A stretch of 64,000 bases of DNA from Halobellus sp. MBLA0158 (GTDB taxonomy: Archaea; Halobacteriota; Halobacteria; Halobacteriales; Haloferacaceae), in NCBI RefSeq assembly GCF_041477585.1, contig NZ_JBGNYA010000001.1, forward strand, positions 930,001 through 994,000, in the 5' to 3' direction. The notes beneath the pieces were generated by a model. It did no database searches. It was not told the DNA's origin and worked only from the letters and a program-made list of their open reading frames with translations. Below are positions 14,798 through 24,047 of the stretch, one piece after another. Numbering within the stretch: the stretch's first letter is position 1; each line of letters begins with the position of its first letter. A program made the translations under genes and the position numbers.

Positions 14798-16762
14798 ATG
14801 ACATCCACACAAAGCGATCTCGCCGGCCTCTCGCGGTTCATCTTCCGCGCCCCGAGTTGGTACACCAGCCTCGCCTTCGCGCTCCTGATCGCCGCCGTCG
14901 CGGGCGTGGCCGCCTTCGACTCCGGCGTCTACGCCCGCAGCTGGCGCGGCCTGTTCTTCCTCGGCCGCGACGCCTGGGAGGGCATCTTCTTCATCGGCAT
15001 CCCGACGGTCGTCGCCGCCTTCGGCACGACGGGGCTCGACCGCTTCGTCGGCGGCAAGCTCACGCACAACCGCTCGTCGCTCCTGGCGCTCGTCTCGGAG
15101 GTGATCGTCGTCGCCATCGTCACGCTCGCGGCGATCGTCTCGGTCTTCACCGGGCTCGGACAGCGCTTCGTCTTCGACGCCCTGGTCGTCGCGCTCGCGT
15201 CGGTGTTCGCCTTCCGTCTCCTGGTCGTGATGGCGGTCTCGCGCTCGTCGCTGCTTGTCGCGACCGTCCCCGCGAGCCTCCAGACCGCGGCCGCGGCGGT
15301 GCTTCTGTTCATCTACAGCGGCACGCTCCGCTTTCTCTCCGTCGGCGGACCGATCCTCGACGTCTACCTGATGCCGTACCTCGCGCGCTCGGCCGACGCG
15401 CCCGCGGAGCTCTCTGTCATCTCCGCGGAGCACTTCCTCCTCCTGGGCGTCACCTGCGCCCTCTACGCGCTGGCGGTCTACGCCTTCGTCGTCGCGGTCG
15501 ACCGCCCCTGGCGGCGCAGCCTGGGCGTCTCGATGCTGGACTTCCTCCGGGGCTTCGTCGGCCACGTCGCCGAGGGCTCGCGCGAACTGGAGGAGTTCTT
15601 CCAGCAGCTGGGCGAGCAGGCGATCGTGCCCGTCTCGGTGCTCTCGTTCCGGACGGTCGCCGACGGGGGGAGCGACGTCGACGGGACGGACGACGCCGAC
15701 GAGACCGCGACCGACGGTGACGCCGAGAAAGCGCGGTTCGTCCTCCCGATGATCCACCCCGGCCCGATGGGCGAGATCGGCGGCGGGAACTTCCCCGAGC
15801 GCGTCGCGTCCGACTGCTCGGCGCTCGTCTTCCCGCCGCACGCGACCGCCGGCCACGACTTCAACCTCGTGACAGAGCGCGAGGTCGACACGATCCTCGA
15901 CGCCGCCCGCGAGGCCGCAGACCGCGTCACCTACGCGCCCGAGGCCTCCCCGAGCGTCCGCGTCCAGTCCGGCGAGGCCTCGATGCTCGGCCAGGCCTTC
16001 GGCGACGACGCGCTCTTGGTGTCGACGTACGCGCCCGGCTACGCCGACGACGTCGAGTACGGCGTCGGTCTCTCCGCGGCCGCCGAGGCCCGCACCAGCG
16101 GCCTCGACGACGTGATGCTCGTCGACGCGCACAACTCCAACGACGGGCTCTCGGGCCCGGACCTGGGCCACGTCACGCCCGGCTCACAGCGCGCCTTCGA
16201 TATGATCGGCGCCGCCGGCGTCTCCGGCCAGCGCCTCGCGACGGCCGAGCGGGGCGACCTCGAACTCGGCGTCGCCTGGGACGAGACGCCCTGGGAGCCG
16301 ATGGACGGAATCGGCCCGCTCGGCGTCCGCGTCGCGGTCACGGCGGTCGACGGGGCCGAGACGGCCTACGTCCTCGTCGACGGCAACAATATGGAGCCGG
16401 GGCTCCGCGGCGAGCTCGTCGACGCCCTGGTCGAGGACGGCCCGGTCGACGCGGCCGAGGTGATGACGACGGACACGCACATCGTCAACACCGTCGAGGC
16501 CGACAATCAGGTCGGCGCGGCCATCGACTGGGACGAACTCCGCGGGCTGATCTGTGACCTGGCGGACGAAGCGCGCGCCGACCTGGAGCCCGTCGAGGCC
16601 GGCGTCGCGGTCGAGCGCGCGGAGGTGACGGTCTTCGGCAACGACCGCACCGAGACGCTGGCCAGCCACGCCAACGCCGTCGTCGCGATGGGCGGCGCCT
16701 TCGCCCTGTCGGTGATCCTCGCGGCCGTGGCCGTCAGCGTGCTGATCTTCCTGTTCGCATAA
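14798..16762 (+). CDS. DUF2070 family membrane protein
   Basis: 654 residues. About seven hydrophobic helices in the first 235 residues, then a large cytosolic domain (about 250-625) and a final helix (about 630-652). Conserved DUF2070 features are visible: MIHPGPMGEIGGGNFPE, VDAHNSNDG and TTDTHIVN, which look like metal-binding His/Asp sites of a hydrolase-like core. This family is archaeal, widely conserved and functionally uncharacterised. It follows guaAA by 58 bp on the same strand. Confidence 0.88.
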   Translation: MTSTQSDLAGLSRFIFRAPSWYTSLAFALLIAAVAGVAAFDSGVYARSWRGLFFLGRDAWEGIFFIGIPTVVAAFGTTGLDRFVGGKLTHNRSSLLALVSEVIVVAIVTLAAIVSVFTGLGQRFVFDALVVALASVFAFRLLVVMAVSRSSLLVATVPASLQTAAAAVLLFIYSGTLRFLSVGGPILDVYLMPYLARSADAPAELSVISAEHFLLLGVTCALYALAVYAFVVAVDRPWRRSLGVSMLDFLRGFVGHVAEGSRELEEFFQQLGEQAIVPVSVLSFRTVADGGSDVDGTDDADETATDGDAEKARFVLPMIHPGPMGEIGGGNFPERVASDCSALVFPPHATAGHDFNLVTEREVDTILDAAREAADRVTYAPEASPSVRVQSGEASMLGQAFGDDALLVSTYAPGYADDVEYGVGLSAAAEARTSGLDDVMLVDAHNSNDGLSGPDLGHVTPGSQRAFDMIGAAGVSGQRLATAERGDLELGVAWDETPWEPMDGIGPLGVRVAVTAVDGAETAYVLVDGNNMEPGLRGELVDALVEDGPVDAAEVMTTDTHIVNTVEADNQVGAAIDWDELRGLICDLADEARADLEPVEAGVAVERAEVTVFGNDRTETLASHANAVVAMGGAFALSVILAAVAVSVLIFLFA

Positions 16763-16808
16763 GAGCCGCGTCGCCGTCGGGTCGCCGCGTTCGGCTACCC
16801 GCGAGCCG

Positions 16809-17057
16809 CTACGAGTCGCCCTCGCCGAACAGCTCGTCGACGGCCTCTCGGGCCGTCAACGCGGCCTCGTCGGCGACCGCCTCGGCGCTCTCGTCGGCGT
16901 CGTCGGGGGCGTTGACGTACACGTCGACGTCGAGGACGCCCTCCTCGAACGTCACGGTCACGTCGAAGTCGGTGAGCTCCGACTGCTTGTAGTGGGCGAG
17001 AATCACACCCTCGGCGGCCTCGGCCGCCGTCTGGACGACCTCCTCGTCGGTCGGCAT
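16809..17057 (-). CDS. DUF3194 family protein
   Basis: 82 residues, acidic, with MPTDEEVVQTAAEAAEGVILAHYKQSE at the start and a strand VDVYVNAPDD. This small family is nearly always directly behind the prefoldin beta gene in archaea, as here (4 bp gap). No known activity; an accessory of prefoldin or a ribosome-associated protein is speculation from context. Confidence 0.8.
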   Translation of the reverse strand: MPTDEEVVQTAAEAAEGVILAHYKQSELTDFDVTVTFEEGVLDVDVYVNAPDDADESAEAVADEAALTAREAVDELFGEGDS

Positions 17058-17061
17058 CGGC

Positions 17062-17460
17062 TTACGCGCCGCCGGCGCCGCCCGGACCCATCGGGCCGCC
17101 GCCCGCGCCGCCTGCGCCGCCCTGGAGCATCTGCTGGAGCTCCTGCTGGAGGTCCTCGAACTGCTCTTGGACGCGCTCTTCCTGCTTCGTCAGCTGTTCG
17201 ACGCGGATCTCGAGGCTGTCGACCTTGTCTTCGAGTTCGTCGTAGGCCTCGTCGTACTCGGTCTCGACGAGCAGCTCGCCGACCTCGCGGTACATCGTGG
17301 TGTCGTCGTCGATGTCTTCGAGCGCGTCGAGCGCCGTCTGGGACTCGTTGAGCGTCGACTCCGCCTGCTCCTTCTGGGCGGCCACCTTCTGGGCCGTCTC
17401 CTGTAGGTCCTGCAGTTCTTCGAGCTTCTCCTGTGCTTCCGGCGGCAGATTGCCCTGCAT
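17062..17460 (-). CDS. pfdB: Prefoldin subunit beta
   Basis: 132 residues. Two long coiled-coil helices (about 5-50 and 70-115) joined by a beta hairpin ([14 protein letters not shown]), the prefoldin layout, ending in a Gly/Met-rich tail [15 protein letters not shown]. With PfdA it forms the six-subunit, jellyfish-shaped co-chaperone that hands unfolded proteins to the thermosome. It lies in the conserved archaeal cluster eL43-rpoP-pcc1-pfdB. Confidence 0.95.
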   Translation of the reverse strand: MQGNLPPEAQEKLEELQDLQETAQKVAAQKEQAESTLNESQTALDALEDIDDDTTMYREVGELLVETEYDEAYDELEDKVDSLEIRVEQLTKQEERVQEQFEDLQQELQQMLQGGAGGAGGGPMGPGGAGGA

Positions 17461-17524
17461 ACCCGGGGCGACGGGACGCTGACTGAAAAAGGCCCGTATT
17501 CTCCGCTCGGCCGGTCTACGGCGG

Positions 17525-17842
17525 TTACGACCGCTCGCCCGCGGTCTCGTCTGTCGATCCGCTCGCCGCGTCGGCGTCCGCAGCGACGTCCTCGGCGACG
17601 TCGACGAGGCGGACCCAGGTGTTGAGTCCGGCGCGCAGCGCGACCAGGTCGGCGGCCGCGACGTCGACGCTGACGACGGCCCCGTCGCGGCTCACGTCGG
17701 CCCGCGAGCGCTCGTCGGCGATCTCGCCGACCTCGACGCCGACGCTCTCGGCCACGGTGCGAGCGCGCCGCTCGTCGTCGTAGACGAAATCGACCGTGGC
17801 CGCGTGTTCGGCCCCCCGTTCGGGAGCCTCACGGTTCGACAT
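17525..17842 (-). CDS. pcc1: KEOPS complex subunit Pcc1
   Basis: 105 residues. Matches the Pcc1 fold: a strand with [46 protein letters not shown], the helix carrying the conserved R-x-x-x-N/L-N-S/T motif. Pcc1 dimerises and supports Kae1-dependent N6-threonylcarbamoyladenosine synthesis on ANN-decoding tRNAs. The C-terminal 20 residues are a variable tail. It follows rpoP by 16 bp on the same strand. Confidence 0.88.
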   Translation of the reverse strand: MSNREAPERGAEHAATVDFVYDDERRARTVAESVGVEVGEIADERSRADVSRDGAVVSVDVAAADLVALRAGLNTWVRLVDVAEDVAADADAASGSTDETAGERS

Positions 17843-17858
17843 CGACGGGAGAGAAACC

Positions 17859-17993
17859 CTATTCGACCGGGACTTCCTTCACGTCCGGCGCGCGCTCCTT
17901 CAGGAGGACGCGGTGCCCGCAGTAGGGACAGCGGACGCCGCCGTACTCGTCCAGTTCGACGTCGCGCTTGCACCGGGAACACTTGTAGCTCAT
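17859..17993 (-). CDS. rpoP: DNA-directed RNA polymerase subunit P
   Basis: 44 residues from ATG at 17993. The zinc ribbon is complete: SYKCSRC at the start and RCPYCGHR in the middle, four cysteines in two CxxC pairs, then VLLKERAP, the signature of archaeal RpoP and eukaryotic Rpb12. It anchors subunits D and L in the polymerase assembly platform. Flanked by the eL43 and pcc1 genes, as in most archaea. Confidence 0.95.
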   Translation of the reverse strand: MSYKCSRCKRDVELDEYGGVRCPYCGHRVLLKERAPDVKEVPVE

Positions 17994-18045
17994 CGTTGGA
18001 TGCGTGGGGATGTGGGGTGTTGTGCCTTTCGCGATTCCGGATCGG

Positions 18046-18318
18046 TCACTCTTCGTCGTCGCCGGAGAGGGCGGCGCGGATCGAGCGGCGGACCTGCTTG
18101 CCGCCGGGGGTCTGCGGGCGGTAGGTGCCGCCGGTGAAGACCTCGCCGGTCTCCTCGTTCTTCCAGATGCCGGGTTCGAGACGGGTGACGTCGTCGTCGT
18201 CGACCGTCGCGCTCCGCATCTCCGCTTCGATCTCCTTCACGCGCCGGCGGGCGACCCGCCCGTAGCGCGCGCCAAAGCGACCGGCGCTGCCGGTCTTTCG
18301 CGCCTTCTTTTCGGCCAT
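18046..18318 (-). CDS. rpl37ae: Ribosomal protein eL43 (L37Ae) without its zinc cysteines
   Basis: 90 residues from ATG at 18318 (the 25 extra residues of the longer frame are dropped). Flanking blocks are typical: [19 protein letters not shown] at the start and [20 protein letters not shown] at the end. Between them, where family members usually have two CxxC pairs for zinc, this protein has [20 protein letters not shown] and contains no cysteine at all. The protein is still expected in the 50S subunit. TATA-like GGTTTATCC at 18345-18353 precedes it. First gene of the eL43-rpoP-pcc1-pfdB-DUF3194 set. Confidence 0.92.
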   Translation of the reverse strand: MAEKKARKTGSAGRFGARYGRVARRRVKEIEAEMRSATVDDDDVTRLEPGIWKNEETGEVFTGGTYRPQTPGGKQVRRSIRAALSGDDEE

Positions 18319-18447
18319 AGTACCGCGTCCTACCTCCGGCGTCGGGATAAACCCTGCGAGACGTGGCCGCCGCGTCCCGCCGCTCCCGGGCACCGCTCAT
18401 TACCCCCGTTCGTACTCGTGCTCGCGCGACCCGCTTCCGCCTCTTCG

Positions 18448-19776
18448 TCACACGGTTTCGAGCAGGTAGTCGAACGCGTCCGATCCCGGGTGGAAGTGGG
18501 CGAAGGTCCCGAGGGTCCGGTACTCGGTGAGCCCGTCGTTGGCGCCGTCGACGCCGGCTCCCCGGACCATCTCGAAGGCGAACCGCGCGTCCGACGCGGC
18601 CGTCGCAGAGGAGAAGTGGTACTCGTGGCCGCGGCGCGTCTCGCCCGCCGGCGCGATGAGCGTGTCCCGCGTGGCCCGCACGCCGACGTGATCCAGGCCC
18701 ACGAGGCGGTCGCGCATCCGCGTCTCAACGGGGAGGACGCCCGCCATCTCGTACTCGCCGTCGTCGGTCGACAGCGACTCGCCGAGGATGATCGTCCCGC
18801 CGCACTCCCCGAAGACGGCCAGCCCCTCGGCGGCGCGCGCGCGGAGTTCGTCCAGCGTCGGCGACGCCGCCAGCGCCGCGGCGTGGCGCTCGGGGTACCC
18901 CCCGGGGAGGTAGACGGCGTCGCAGTCGGGGATCGGATCGCCCGCGAGCGGCGAGAACTGCTCGACGACGCCGCGTCCGCGGAGCCGATCGCGCGTGCTC
19001 GGGTAGACGAACCGGAACGCGTCGTCGGCCGCGACCGCGATCCGGGCGCCCGTCTCGTCGGCCGCGCGGAGCGAGGGCGTCGTATCGAGATTGGGCGGCC
19101 GGGCGACGTCGACGAGCCGGTCGGTTCGGATCCCCCGCGCCGCGGCGTCGAGGGTCTCCTCGCGGATCGGCGAGTCGTCGCCGAGGTCCGCTCCGAGGTG
19201 TCGGCTCGGGAGCTCCAGACCGTCCAGCGGCGGGGTCCGTCCCACGTACCGCAGGCCGGCGACCGCGTCGCGGATGCCGCGCTCGTGTCGGCCGCCGCGT
19301 GCCCGCGCCGCGAGCAGGCCGACGACGTCGACGTCGTAGTCCGCGCGGTCGGCGTACTGCTGGAAGCCCAGCGCCGTGGCGGCGACGCTCTCGATCCCCG
19401 CCGACGCGTCGACGACGAGGATCACCGGGAGGTCCAGCGCCGCGGCGACGGCGGCGGTGCTCACGTCGCTGTCGTAGAGCCCCATCGTCCCCTCGACGAC
19501 GCAGACGTCGCCGTCGTCGGCGCCGCGGGCGTACGCCCGCCGGACGCCAGTCTCCCCGGCGAGCCAGGGGTCGAGCGTCCGCGAGGGGCGGCCGAGGACG
19601 GTGGCGTGGTGGCTGGGGTCGACGAAGTCCGGGCCGGCCTTGGCGGCGACCGGCGTCTTCCCCTCGCGTTCGAGCGCGCGACAGACCGCGAGCGTCGCGA
19701 CGGTCTTTCCCACTCCGGAGGCCGTCCCCGCGAGGACCACCCCGGGCAGGTCGGAGGGGACCGCGTCGGTCGGCAT
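18448..19776 (-). CDS. cbiA: Cobyrinic acid a,c-diamide synthase (CbiA)
   Basis: 442 residues. Amidates the a and c side chains of cobyrinate with glutamine and ATP. N-terminal dethiobiotin synthase-like domain has P-loop GTASGVGKT (17-25) and VVEGTMGLYD; the C-terminal glutaminase domain has nucleophile Cys325 in VFGECGGT and a late His in FAHFHPG. Length fits CbiA. It is the last gene of the eight-gene cobalamin operon, 30 bp after cbiZ, and shows that this operon serves de novo ring modification and not only salvage. Confidence 0.92.
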   Translation of the reverse strand: MPTDAVPSDLPGVVLAGTASGVGKTVATLAVCRALEREGKTPVAAKAGPDFVDPSHHATVLGRPSRTLDPWLAGETGVRRAYARGADDGDVCVVEGTMGLYDSDVSTAAVAAALDLPVILVVDASAGIESVAATALGFQQYADRADYDVDVVGLLAARARGGRHERGIRDAVAGLRYVGRTPPLDGLELPSRHLGADLGDDSPIREETLDAAARGIRTDRLVDVARPPNLDTTPSLRAADETGARIAVAADDAFRFVYPSTRDRLRGRGVVEQFSPLAGDPIPDCDAVYLPGGYPERHAAALAASPTLDELRARAAEGLAVFGECGGTIILGESLSTDDGEYEMAGVLPVETRMRDRLVGLDHVGVRATRDTLIAPAGETRRGHEYHFSSATAASDARFAFEMVRGAGVDGANDGLTEYRTLGTFAHFHPGSDAFDYLLETV

Positions 19777-19806
19777 TACCCGACCTCCGCCGCGCGGTCT
19801 GTTAAG

Positions 19807-20634
19807 TCAACCGCCCTCACTATCGACGTTGATACTCTCGACGGCCGCGCGCCGGTCGGTCACGGTGCCGTACTCGGCGGCCACGACCGACTTTGGGGGA
19901 TCCTCGCTATCGTATCGCGACTCCAGCGCCGCGAGCAGCGCGTCCCGGACGCAGGCCCGCGCCGCCGACCCGACCGCGGTCGCGCTCCCGGAGAAGGCCG
20001 CCCGCTCGCCGGCGGGGTCGCAGGCGGCGAGCACGGCGTCCGAGGTCGTCCCCGGAACGCCCGTGCCCGGGAGCAGCGTCGCCGCCTTCGCCTCGGCCGC
20101 GACCGCGACGAGGTTCGCGAGCGCGCCGGGCGCGAGCGAGCGGGTCGTCCCGATCACGACGTTGACGGTGCCGATGTGGCGTTCGTCGTCGCGGTCGTCG
20201 CGGTCGTCGCCGTCGGCGTCGAGCGTTCCCCCTCGGGCGTCGTCGCCGTCACTCTCGTCGGGCACCGGCAGCGCGGCGGGGTTGCTCAGCCCGGCCGTGA
20301 CGACCGCCTCCGCCGGTCCCAGCCGCGCCCGGTGCGCGTGGCGCATCGAGACGCCGGTGAGGAGCGCGGGCGCGGCGTCGAGGGGCGCGTCCGGCGCCCC
20401 CGCAAAGCCCGCCGCTCGCCGCCGCCGCGCGACGTAGCCCGCGACGTCGACGTCGTCCCAGCCCTCGGGGACCGAGACGAGATACGCGGCGTCCGCCCGC
20501 GACTCCCCGCCGTCGTGGCCGGTCGAGAGCCACCGCGTGCCGGGTCGTCGCAGGCGACAGACCTCCTCGCGGACCGTCGCCTCGAAGATTGGGTCGGATT
20601 CGTCGCGGTCGGCCGCGTCGTCGCTCCCGCTCAT
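19807..20634 (-). CDS. cbiZ: Adenosylcobinamide amidohydrolase (CbiZ)
   Basis: 275 residues. CbiZ cuts the aminopropanol arm from adenosylcobinamide to give adenosylcobyric acid, letting scavenged cobinamide re-enter the pathway at CbiB. Typical blocks: RWLSTGHDGGESRADAAYLVSVP, LLTGVSMRHAH, AVVTAGLSNPAALP, TVNVVIGTTRSLAPGALANLVAVAAEAKAATLL. It overlaps the cobD stop by 4 bp. Presence beside cbiB is the standard archaeal salvage arrangement. Confidence 0.92.
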   Translation of the reverse strand: MSGSDDAADRDESDPIFEATVREEVCRLRRPGTRWLSTGHDGGESRADAAYLVSVPEGWDDVDVAGYVARRRRAAGFAGAPDAPLDAAPALLTGVSMRHAHRARLGPAEAVVTAGLSNPAALPVPDESDGDDARGGTLDADGDDRDDRDDERHIGTVNVVIGTTRSLAPGALANLVAVAAEAKAATLLPGTGVPGTTSDAVLAACDPAGERAAFSGSATAVGSAARACVRDALLAALESRYDSEDPPKSVVAAEYGTVTDRRAAVESINVDSEGG

Positions 20635-21641
20635 CGCTCATCGAGCAGCGCGTCGAGCAGCCGGTCGTTCTCGTGCGGTCGGCGGACCGCCACCCGAATG
20701 TGGGAGTCCAGCCGGGCGAACGTCCGCGCGTCCCGGACCGCGACGCCGCCCTCGCGCGCCCGTTCGAGTATCCGGTCCACGGACTCGTCGCCGACGTCGA
20801 GAAGCAGGAACGGCGCGTCCGAGGGATAGACGTCGTACTCGGTCGACAGCGCCGCTCGGAGCCGCGCCCGCTCGCTCGCGACCCGCTCGCGCGTGCGCTC
20901 GACGAACGCGGTCTGTCGGAGGCAGTGCGCGCCGACTTCGGCCGCCGGGGTCGAGAGCCCCCACGCCGGGCGCGCGGCGCGGAGCCGACTCCCCAGTTCG
21001 CCGGTCGCGACGGCGAAGCCAGCGCGGATCCCCGGCAGGCCGAACATCTTGGTGAGCGAGCGGGCGACGATCGCTCCGTCCCGGCCCGCGAGGCTCGCCG
21101 CGTCGGTGAAGTCGAGGAACGCCTCGTCGACGACGAGGGGCGTCCCCGCCGCGCGGCAGTCGGCCAGAAACGACCGGAGCGCGTCGGGATCGGGGAGTTC
21201 GCCGGTCGGATTGTTCGGTGCACAGACCACGGCCGCCTCGACGTCCCGGGGATCCGTTTCGAGCAGTTCGTCGTGGGCGACCCCGACCGGCTCGCCGCCC
21301 TGGAGCCTGATCTCGCGGGCGTACTCGCCGAAGCTCGGTTCGGGCACGGCGACGCGGTCGCCCGGACCGACGGTGACGCCGAACGCCAGCCGGAGCGCGG
21401 CGAGGCCGCCGGCCGTCGGGACGATCTGTTCGGCGTCGCAGTCGACGTAGTCGGCCGCGGCCGCGCGGTAGTCGGGGCGGTCGTCGGCGTACCGCGTCGC
21501 GTCCGCGAGCGCGGCCTCGTAGACGTCGCTGACGCCTTCGGGCCGGCTCGGATTCGTATTCGCGCTGAAGTCGAGGAGGTCCGCGTCGTCGCTCCCGCCG
21601 TGGGGCACGCGGTCGATGTCGGCGACGGCGTCGGGGTCCAT
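20631..21641 (-). CDS. cobD: L-threonine-O-3-phosphate decarboxylase (CobD)
   Basis: 336 residues. PLP-dependent class I/II fold enzyme that makes (R)-1-aminopropan-2-ol phosphate, the linker attached by CbiB. Key sites: NTNPSRPEGV at the start, CAPNNPTGELP, VVDEAFLDF, and the PLP Lys198 in ARSLTKMFGLPGIRAGF. Histidinol-phosphate aminotransferase is the close relative, but the operon and the SLTKMFGLPG block point to CobD. Gap of 5 bp to cobT. Confidence 0.9.
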   Translation of the reverse strand: MDPDAVADIDRVPHGGSDDADLLDFSANTNPSRPEGVSDVYEAALADATRYADDRPDYRAAAADYVDCDAEQIVPTAGGLAALRLAFGVTVGPGDRVAVPEPSFGEYAREIRLQGGEPVGVAHDELLETDPRDVEAAVVCAPNNPTGELPDPDALRSFLADCRAAGTPLVVDEAFLDFTDAASLAGRDGAIVARSLTKMFGLPGIRAGFAVATGELGSRLRAARPAWGLSTPAAEVGAHCLRQTAFVERTRERVASERARLRAALSTEYDVYPSDAPFLLLDVGDESVDRILERAREGGVAVRDARTFARLDSHIRVAVRRPHENDRLLDALLDER

Positions 21642-21646
21642 CGCCG

Positions 21647-22675
21647 TCAGTCGCCCCGCTCGCGCTTCCGCTCCCGGTCTGTCACCCGGTCGAGCACGTC
21701 GAGGGTCGCGTCAGTCACCGCGTCGAGCCGTCCGGCCTCGTCGGCCAGCGCGAGCGCGCCGCCCATCGCGGCGCCCTCCTTGCCGACGCCGTCGGCGAAG
21801 GCCGACAGCGGCCCCGCCGCGGGGACGTCGAAGCCGGGGTCCGAGACGGTCAGGTCGAGATCGAGTGCCGCGGCGGCCGATTCGAGCCCGGGGACGTCGC
21901 CCGCGAGGTACGACGTCGTCGCGAGCGTCGCGGGCCGCGGGACGCCCGCGTGGCGGACCAGGGCGGCGACCGCGAGCAGCTGGGTCCCGCCGCCGAGCAC
22001 GACCTCGGTCCCGGATTCGAGCGCGCCCGCGACGAGCCCGGACGCGACCGCGAGCACCGGATCGCCGACGAAGCGGACCGCGAGCTCGGGCGTGTGGGCG
22101 GCCTGACCGGGTTCGATCTCCGAGGAGGCGAAGGCTTCCTCGACGACCTCCCGTTTCAGGTCGAGCGGGTTCTCCGGCAGCGACGACGAGGTCTCGATGC
22201 CGTCCTCGCCGAGCGCGCGCAGGACGGCCATCGCCGTGGTCGTCCCGCCGGGGATGGTCTCGCCGACGACGACGCGCTCGTCGGGGAGCGCGCGGCCGAA
22301 CTCCCGGCCCGCGGTGAAGGCGCCGGGCGCGGTATGGACGGGGTCGGCCTCGCGGATGTCGCGGCCGGGCTTTGCGCCGACCGAGACCGTCGGGGCGCCG
22401 GTCGGGCGCGCGAGGCCGCCGTCGACGACCGTGACGTCGAAGCCGAGGAGCTCGCGGACAGCCCGGGTCACGACCGCGGGCGTCGGACAGCCCGTCGGAC
22501 TCACCGGGACGGCCGGCGCCCGGACGACGTCGCCGAAGGTCAGGAGTTCGGCGTCCGCGCCGGGGGTGTGCAAGAGCGCCTCCCGCGAGGCGCCGGCGGC
22601 GCTGATGCCGTCGATCCGTCCCGTCTCTGTCGTCCCCGCGACGAGGATCACGCGGGGAGCGTCGCTCCCGCTCAT
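21647..22675 (-). CDS. cobT: Nicotinate-nucleotide-dimethylbenzimidazole phosphoribosyltransferase-like (CobT, archaeal type)
   Basis: 342 residues from ATG at 22675. The archaeal CobT-like family transfers phosphoribose from nicotinate mononucleotide to the lower ligand base. Blocks: LVAGTTETGRIDGIS, VGAKPGRDIREADPVHT, GETIPGGTTTAMAVLRALG and EVVLGGGTQLLAVAAL, all typical. The long N-terminal open frame is a shadow of cobY. Overlaps the cobY stop by 4 bp. It makes the nucleotide-loop precursor used by CobS. Confidence 0.87.
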   Translation of the reverse strand: MSGSDAPRVILVAGTTETGRIDGISAAGASREALLHTPGADAELLTFGDVVRAPAVPVSPTGCPTPAVVTRAVRELLGFDVTVVDGGLARPTGAPTVSVGAKPGRDIREADPVHTAPGAFTAGREFGRALPDERVVVGETIPGGTTTAMAVLRALGEDGIETSSSLPENPLDLKREVVEEAFASSEIEPGQAAHTPELAVRFVGDPVLAVASGLVAGALESGTEVVLGGGTQLLAVAALVRHAGVPRPATLATTSYLAGDVPGLESAAAALDLDLTVSDPGFDVPAAGPLSAFADGVGKEGAAMGGALALADEAGRLDAVTDATLDVLDRVTDRERKRERGD

Positions 22676-23298
22676 CCGCACAGCGCCTCCGCGAGGGCTC
22701 GGTCTCGGGGTCGGTTCACGTTGACCGCCAGGCGCGCGTCGTACGTCAACGCCACGGTGTCGCCGTCGCCGGCGACGACGTTCAGTCCCGTCGGGGTGAC
22801 CTCTCTCCCCTCGTGCTCGAACGTCGTGTCCGCCGACGCGCCCAGTTGGCGCTTCAGTGCCGCCGGGACACAGACCGTGAGCGAGGTGGGCTCGGAGTCC
22901 GCGTTCGCCGCCCCGCCGTCTCCCGTTCCCGCTCTCGCGAGCGCGTCGTCGACGTGCTCGGCCGAGAGCAGCGGCAGGTCCGCGGGGACGGTGAGCGCCG
23001 GCCGTCCGACGGCGTCCAGTGCCGTCCCGAGGTCGGCCACGTACCCCTCGCCCGGCGTCTCGACGGTCGAAAGCGACAGGTCCGCGGCGCGGGCCGCGGT
23101 CTCGGGCGCCTGCGGCGAGACGACGGCGTGGACGGTCCCGTCGAGGCCGCTCTCCCGGAGCGCCTCGGCGACGCGTTCGAGCATCGATCGGCCGCAGACC
23201 TCGACGAGGGGCTTTTCGGTCTCGACGCCGCTGGCGTCCCGATCGCTTCCGTCGCGAAGGCGGGTGCCGCGGCCGCCGCACATCACAAGAGCGTCCAC
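22672..23298 (-). CDS. cobY: GTP:adenosylcobinamide-phosphate guanylyltransferase (CobY)
   Basis: 208 residues from GTG at 23298. Nucleotidyltransferase fold with MCGGRGTRLRDGSDR at the start, KPLVEVCGRSMLERV, and PADLPLLSAEHVDDAL. CobY is the archaeal replacement of bacterial CobU and lacks its kinase function; it guanylates AdoCbi-phosphate before CobS. The start lies 16 bp inside cobS; an ATG five codons later is possible but would remove the first strand of the fold. Confidence 0.88.
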   Translation of the reverse strand: MDALVMCGGRGTRLRDGSDRDASGVETEKPLVEVCGRSMLERVAEALRESGLDGTVHAVVSPQAPETAARAADLSLSTVETPGEGYVADLGTALDAVGRPALTVPADLPLLSAEHVDDALARAGTGDGGAANADSEPTSLTVCVPAALKRQLGASADTTFEHEGREVTPTGLNVVAGDGDTVALTYDARLAVNVNRPRDRALAEALCG

Positions 23299-24047
23299 GC
23301 GATCACCCCCGCGTGGACGCCCGCGACCCGACCGAGCTCGTTCGCCGCGCCGAGGACGTCGCCGCTGATCCCGCCGAGCGCGCCGGCCGCCCAGGCGCCG
23401 ACGAGCCACGCGGTCCCGATGGGCGCGAGGACCGCCGCGGCGGCGCTCGCGTGGCCGGCGCCCAGCCCGGACGCGACGACGATGGCCGGCGCGAGGACGA
23501 GCGCGACCGGAAGTAAGGCCGTCGGCGTCGCGTGCTCGGTGAGGGCCGAGCCGAGCCCCTCGTGCGAGGGCTCGCGGGCACAGACGAGGAGCGCCATCCC
23601 GGCCTTCGCACCGACCTCGACTGCGAGCGCCAGCGCGAACGCGACTCGCGGGCGCGTCCCCGCGAGGCCGAGCGCGCCGAGGCCGAGCGCGACCACCGCG
23701 AGCGAGACGGCGAGCGCGCCGCCGACCCCCGTCTGCGAGTCCTTCAGCACCTCGCGCCGGCGCGCGCGATCGGCCCCGCCGTGGACCGCGGCCGCGTCGC
23801 CCAGGTCCGCGAGGCCGTCGGCGTGGGTCACGCCCGTGAGGAGCACGAGCGTCACGAGGTACAGCGCCGCGGCGCTCGGCACCGGAATCGGAAGGAAAAG
23901 CGGGAGCGCCGCGAGCGCGCCGACGAGGTACCCGGCGAGCGGGATCGCCGCGGGCGTCCGCCGGAAGGCCTCCCAGGACGCCTCGTCGCCGCCGACGGGG
24001 AGGCGCGTCAGGAAGCCGACCGCCCCGCGGAGCGCGCTCAGCACCAC
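23283..24047 (-). CDS. cobS: Adenosylcobinamide-GDP ribazoletransferase (CobS)
   Basis: 254 residues, five to six membrane helices. The active-site motif is THADGLADLGDA (CobS consensus has DGLADxxDG) and a second block is KDSQTGVGGALAV. Joins AdoCbi-GDP with alpha-ribazole (or its phosphate) to form cobalamin (or its phosphate) in the membrane. Two GTG codons in a row (24047, 24044) can start it; both overlap cbiB by 7-10 bp, so the genes are translationally coupled. Confidence 0.9.
   Translation of the reverse strand: MVLSALRGAVGFLTRLPVGGDEASWEAFRRTPAAIPLAGYLVGALAALPLFLPIPVPSAAALYLVTLVLLTGVTHADGLADLGDAAAVHGGADRARRREVLKDSQTGVGGALAVSLAVVALGLGALGLAGTRPRVAFALALAVEVGAKAGMALLVCAREPSHEGLGSALTEHATPTALLPVALVLAPAIVVASGLGAGHASAAAAVLAPIGTAWLVGAWAAGALGGISGDVLGAANELGRVAGVHAGVIAWTLL

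Noticed and set aside
18004-20829. A 941-residue open frame on the plus strand across the eL43/cbiA/cbiZ region
   Set aside because: It is antisense to well-supported genes on the minus strand, has Arg/Pro/Gly-rich shadow composition and no domain. High GC leaves few stop codons, so such long false frames are expected.
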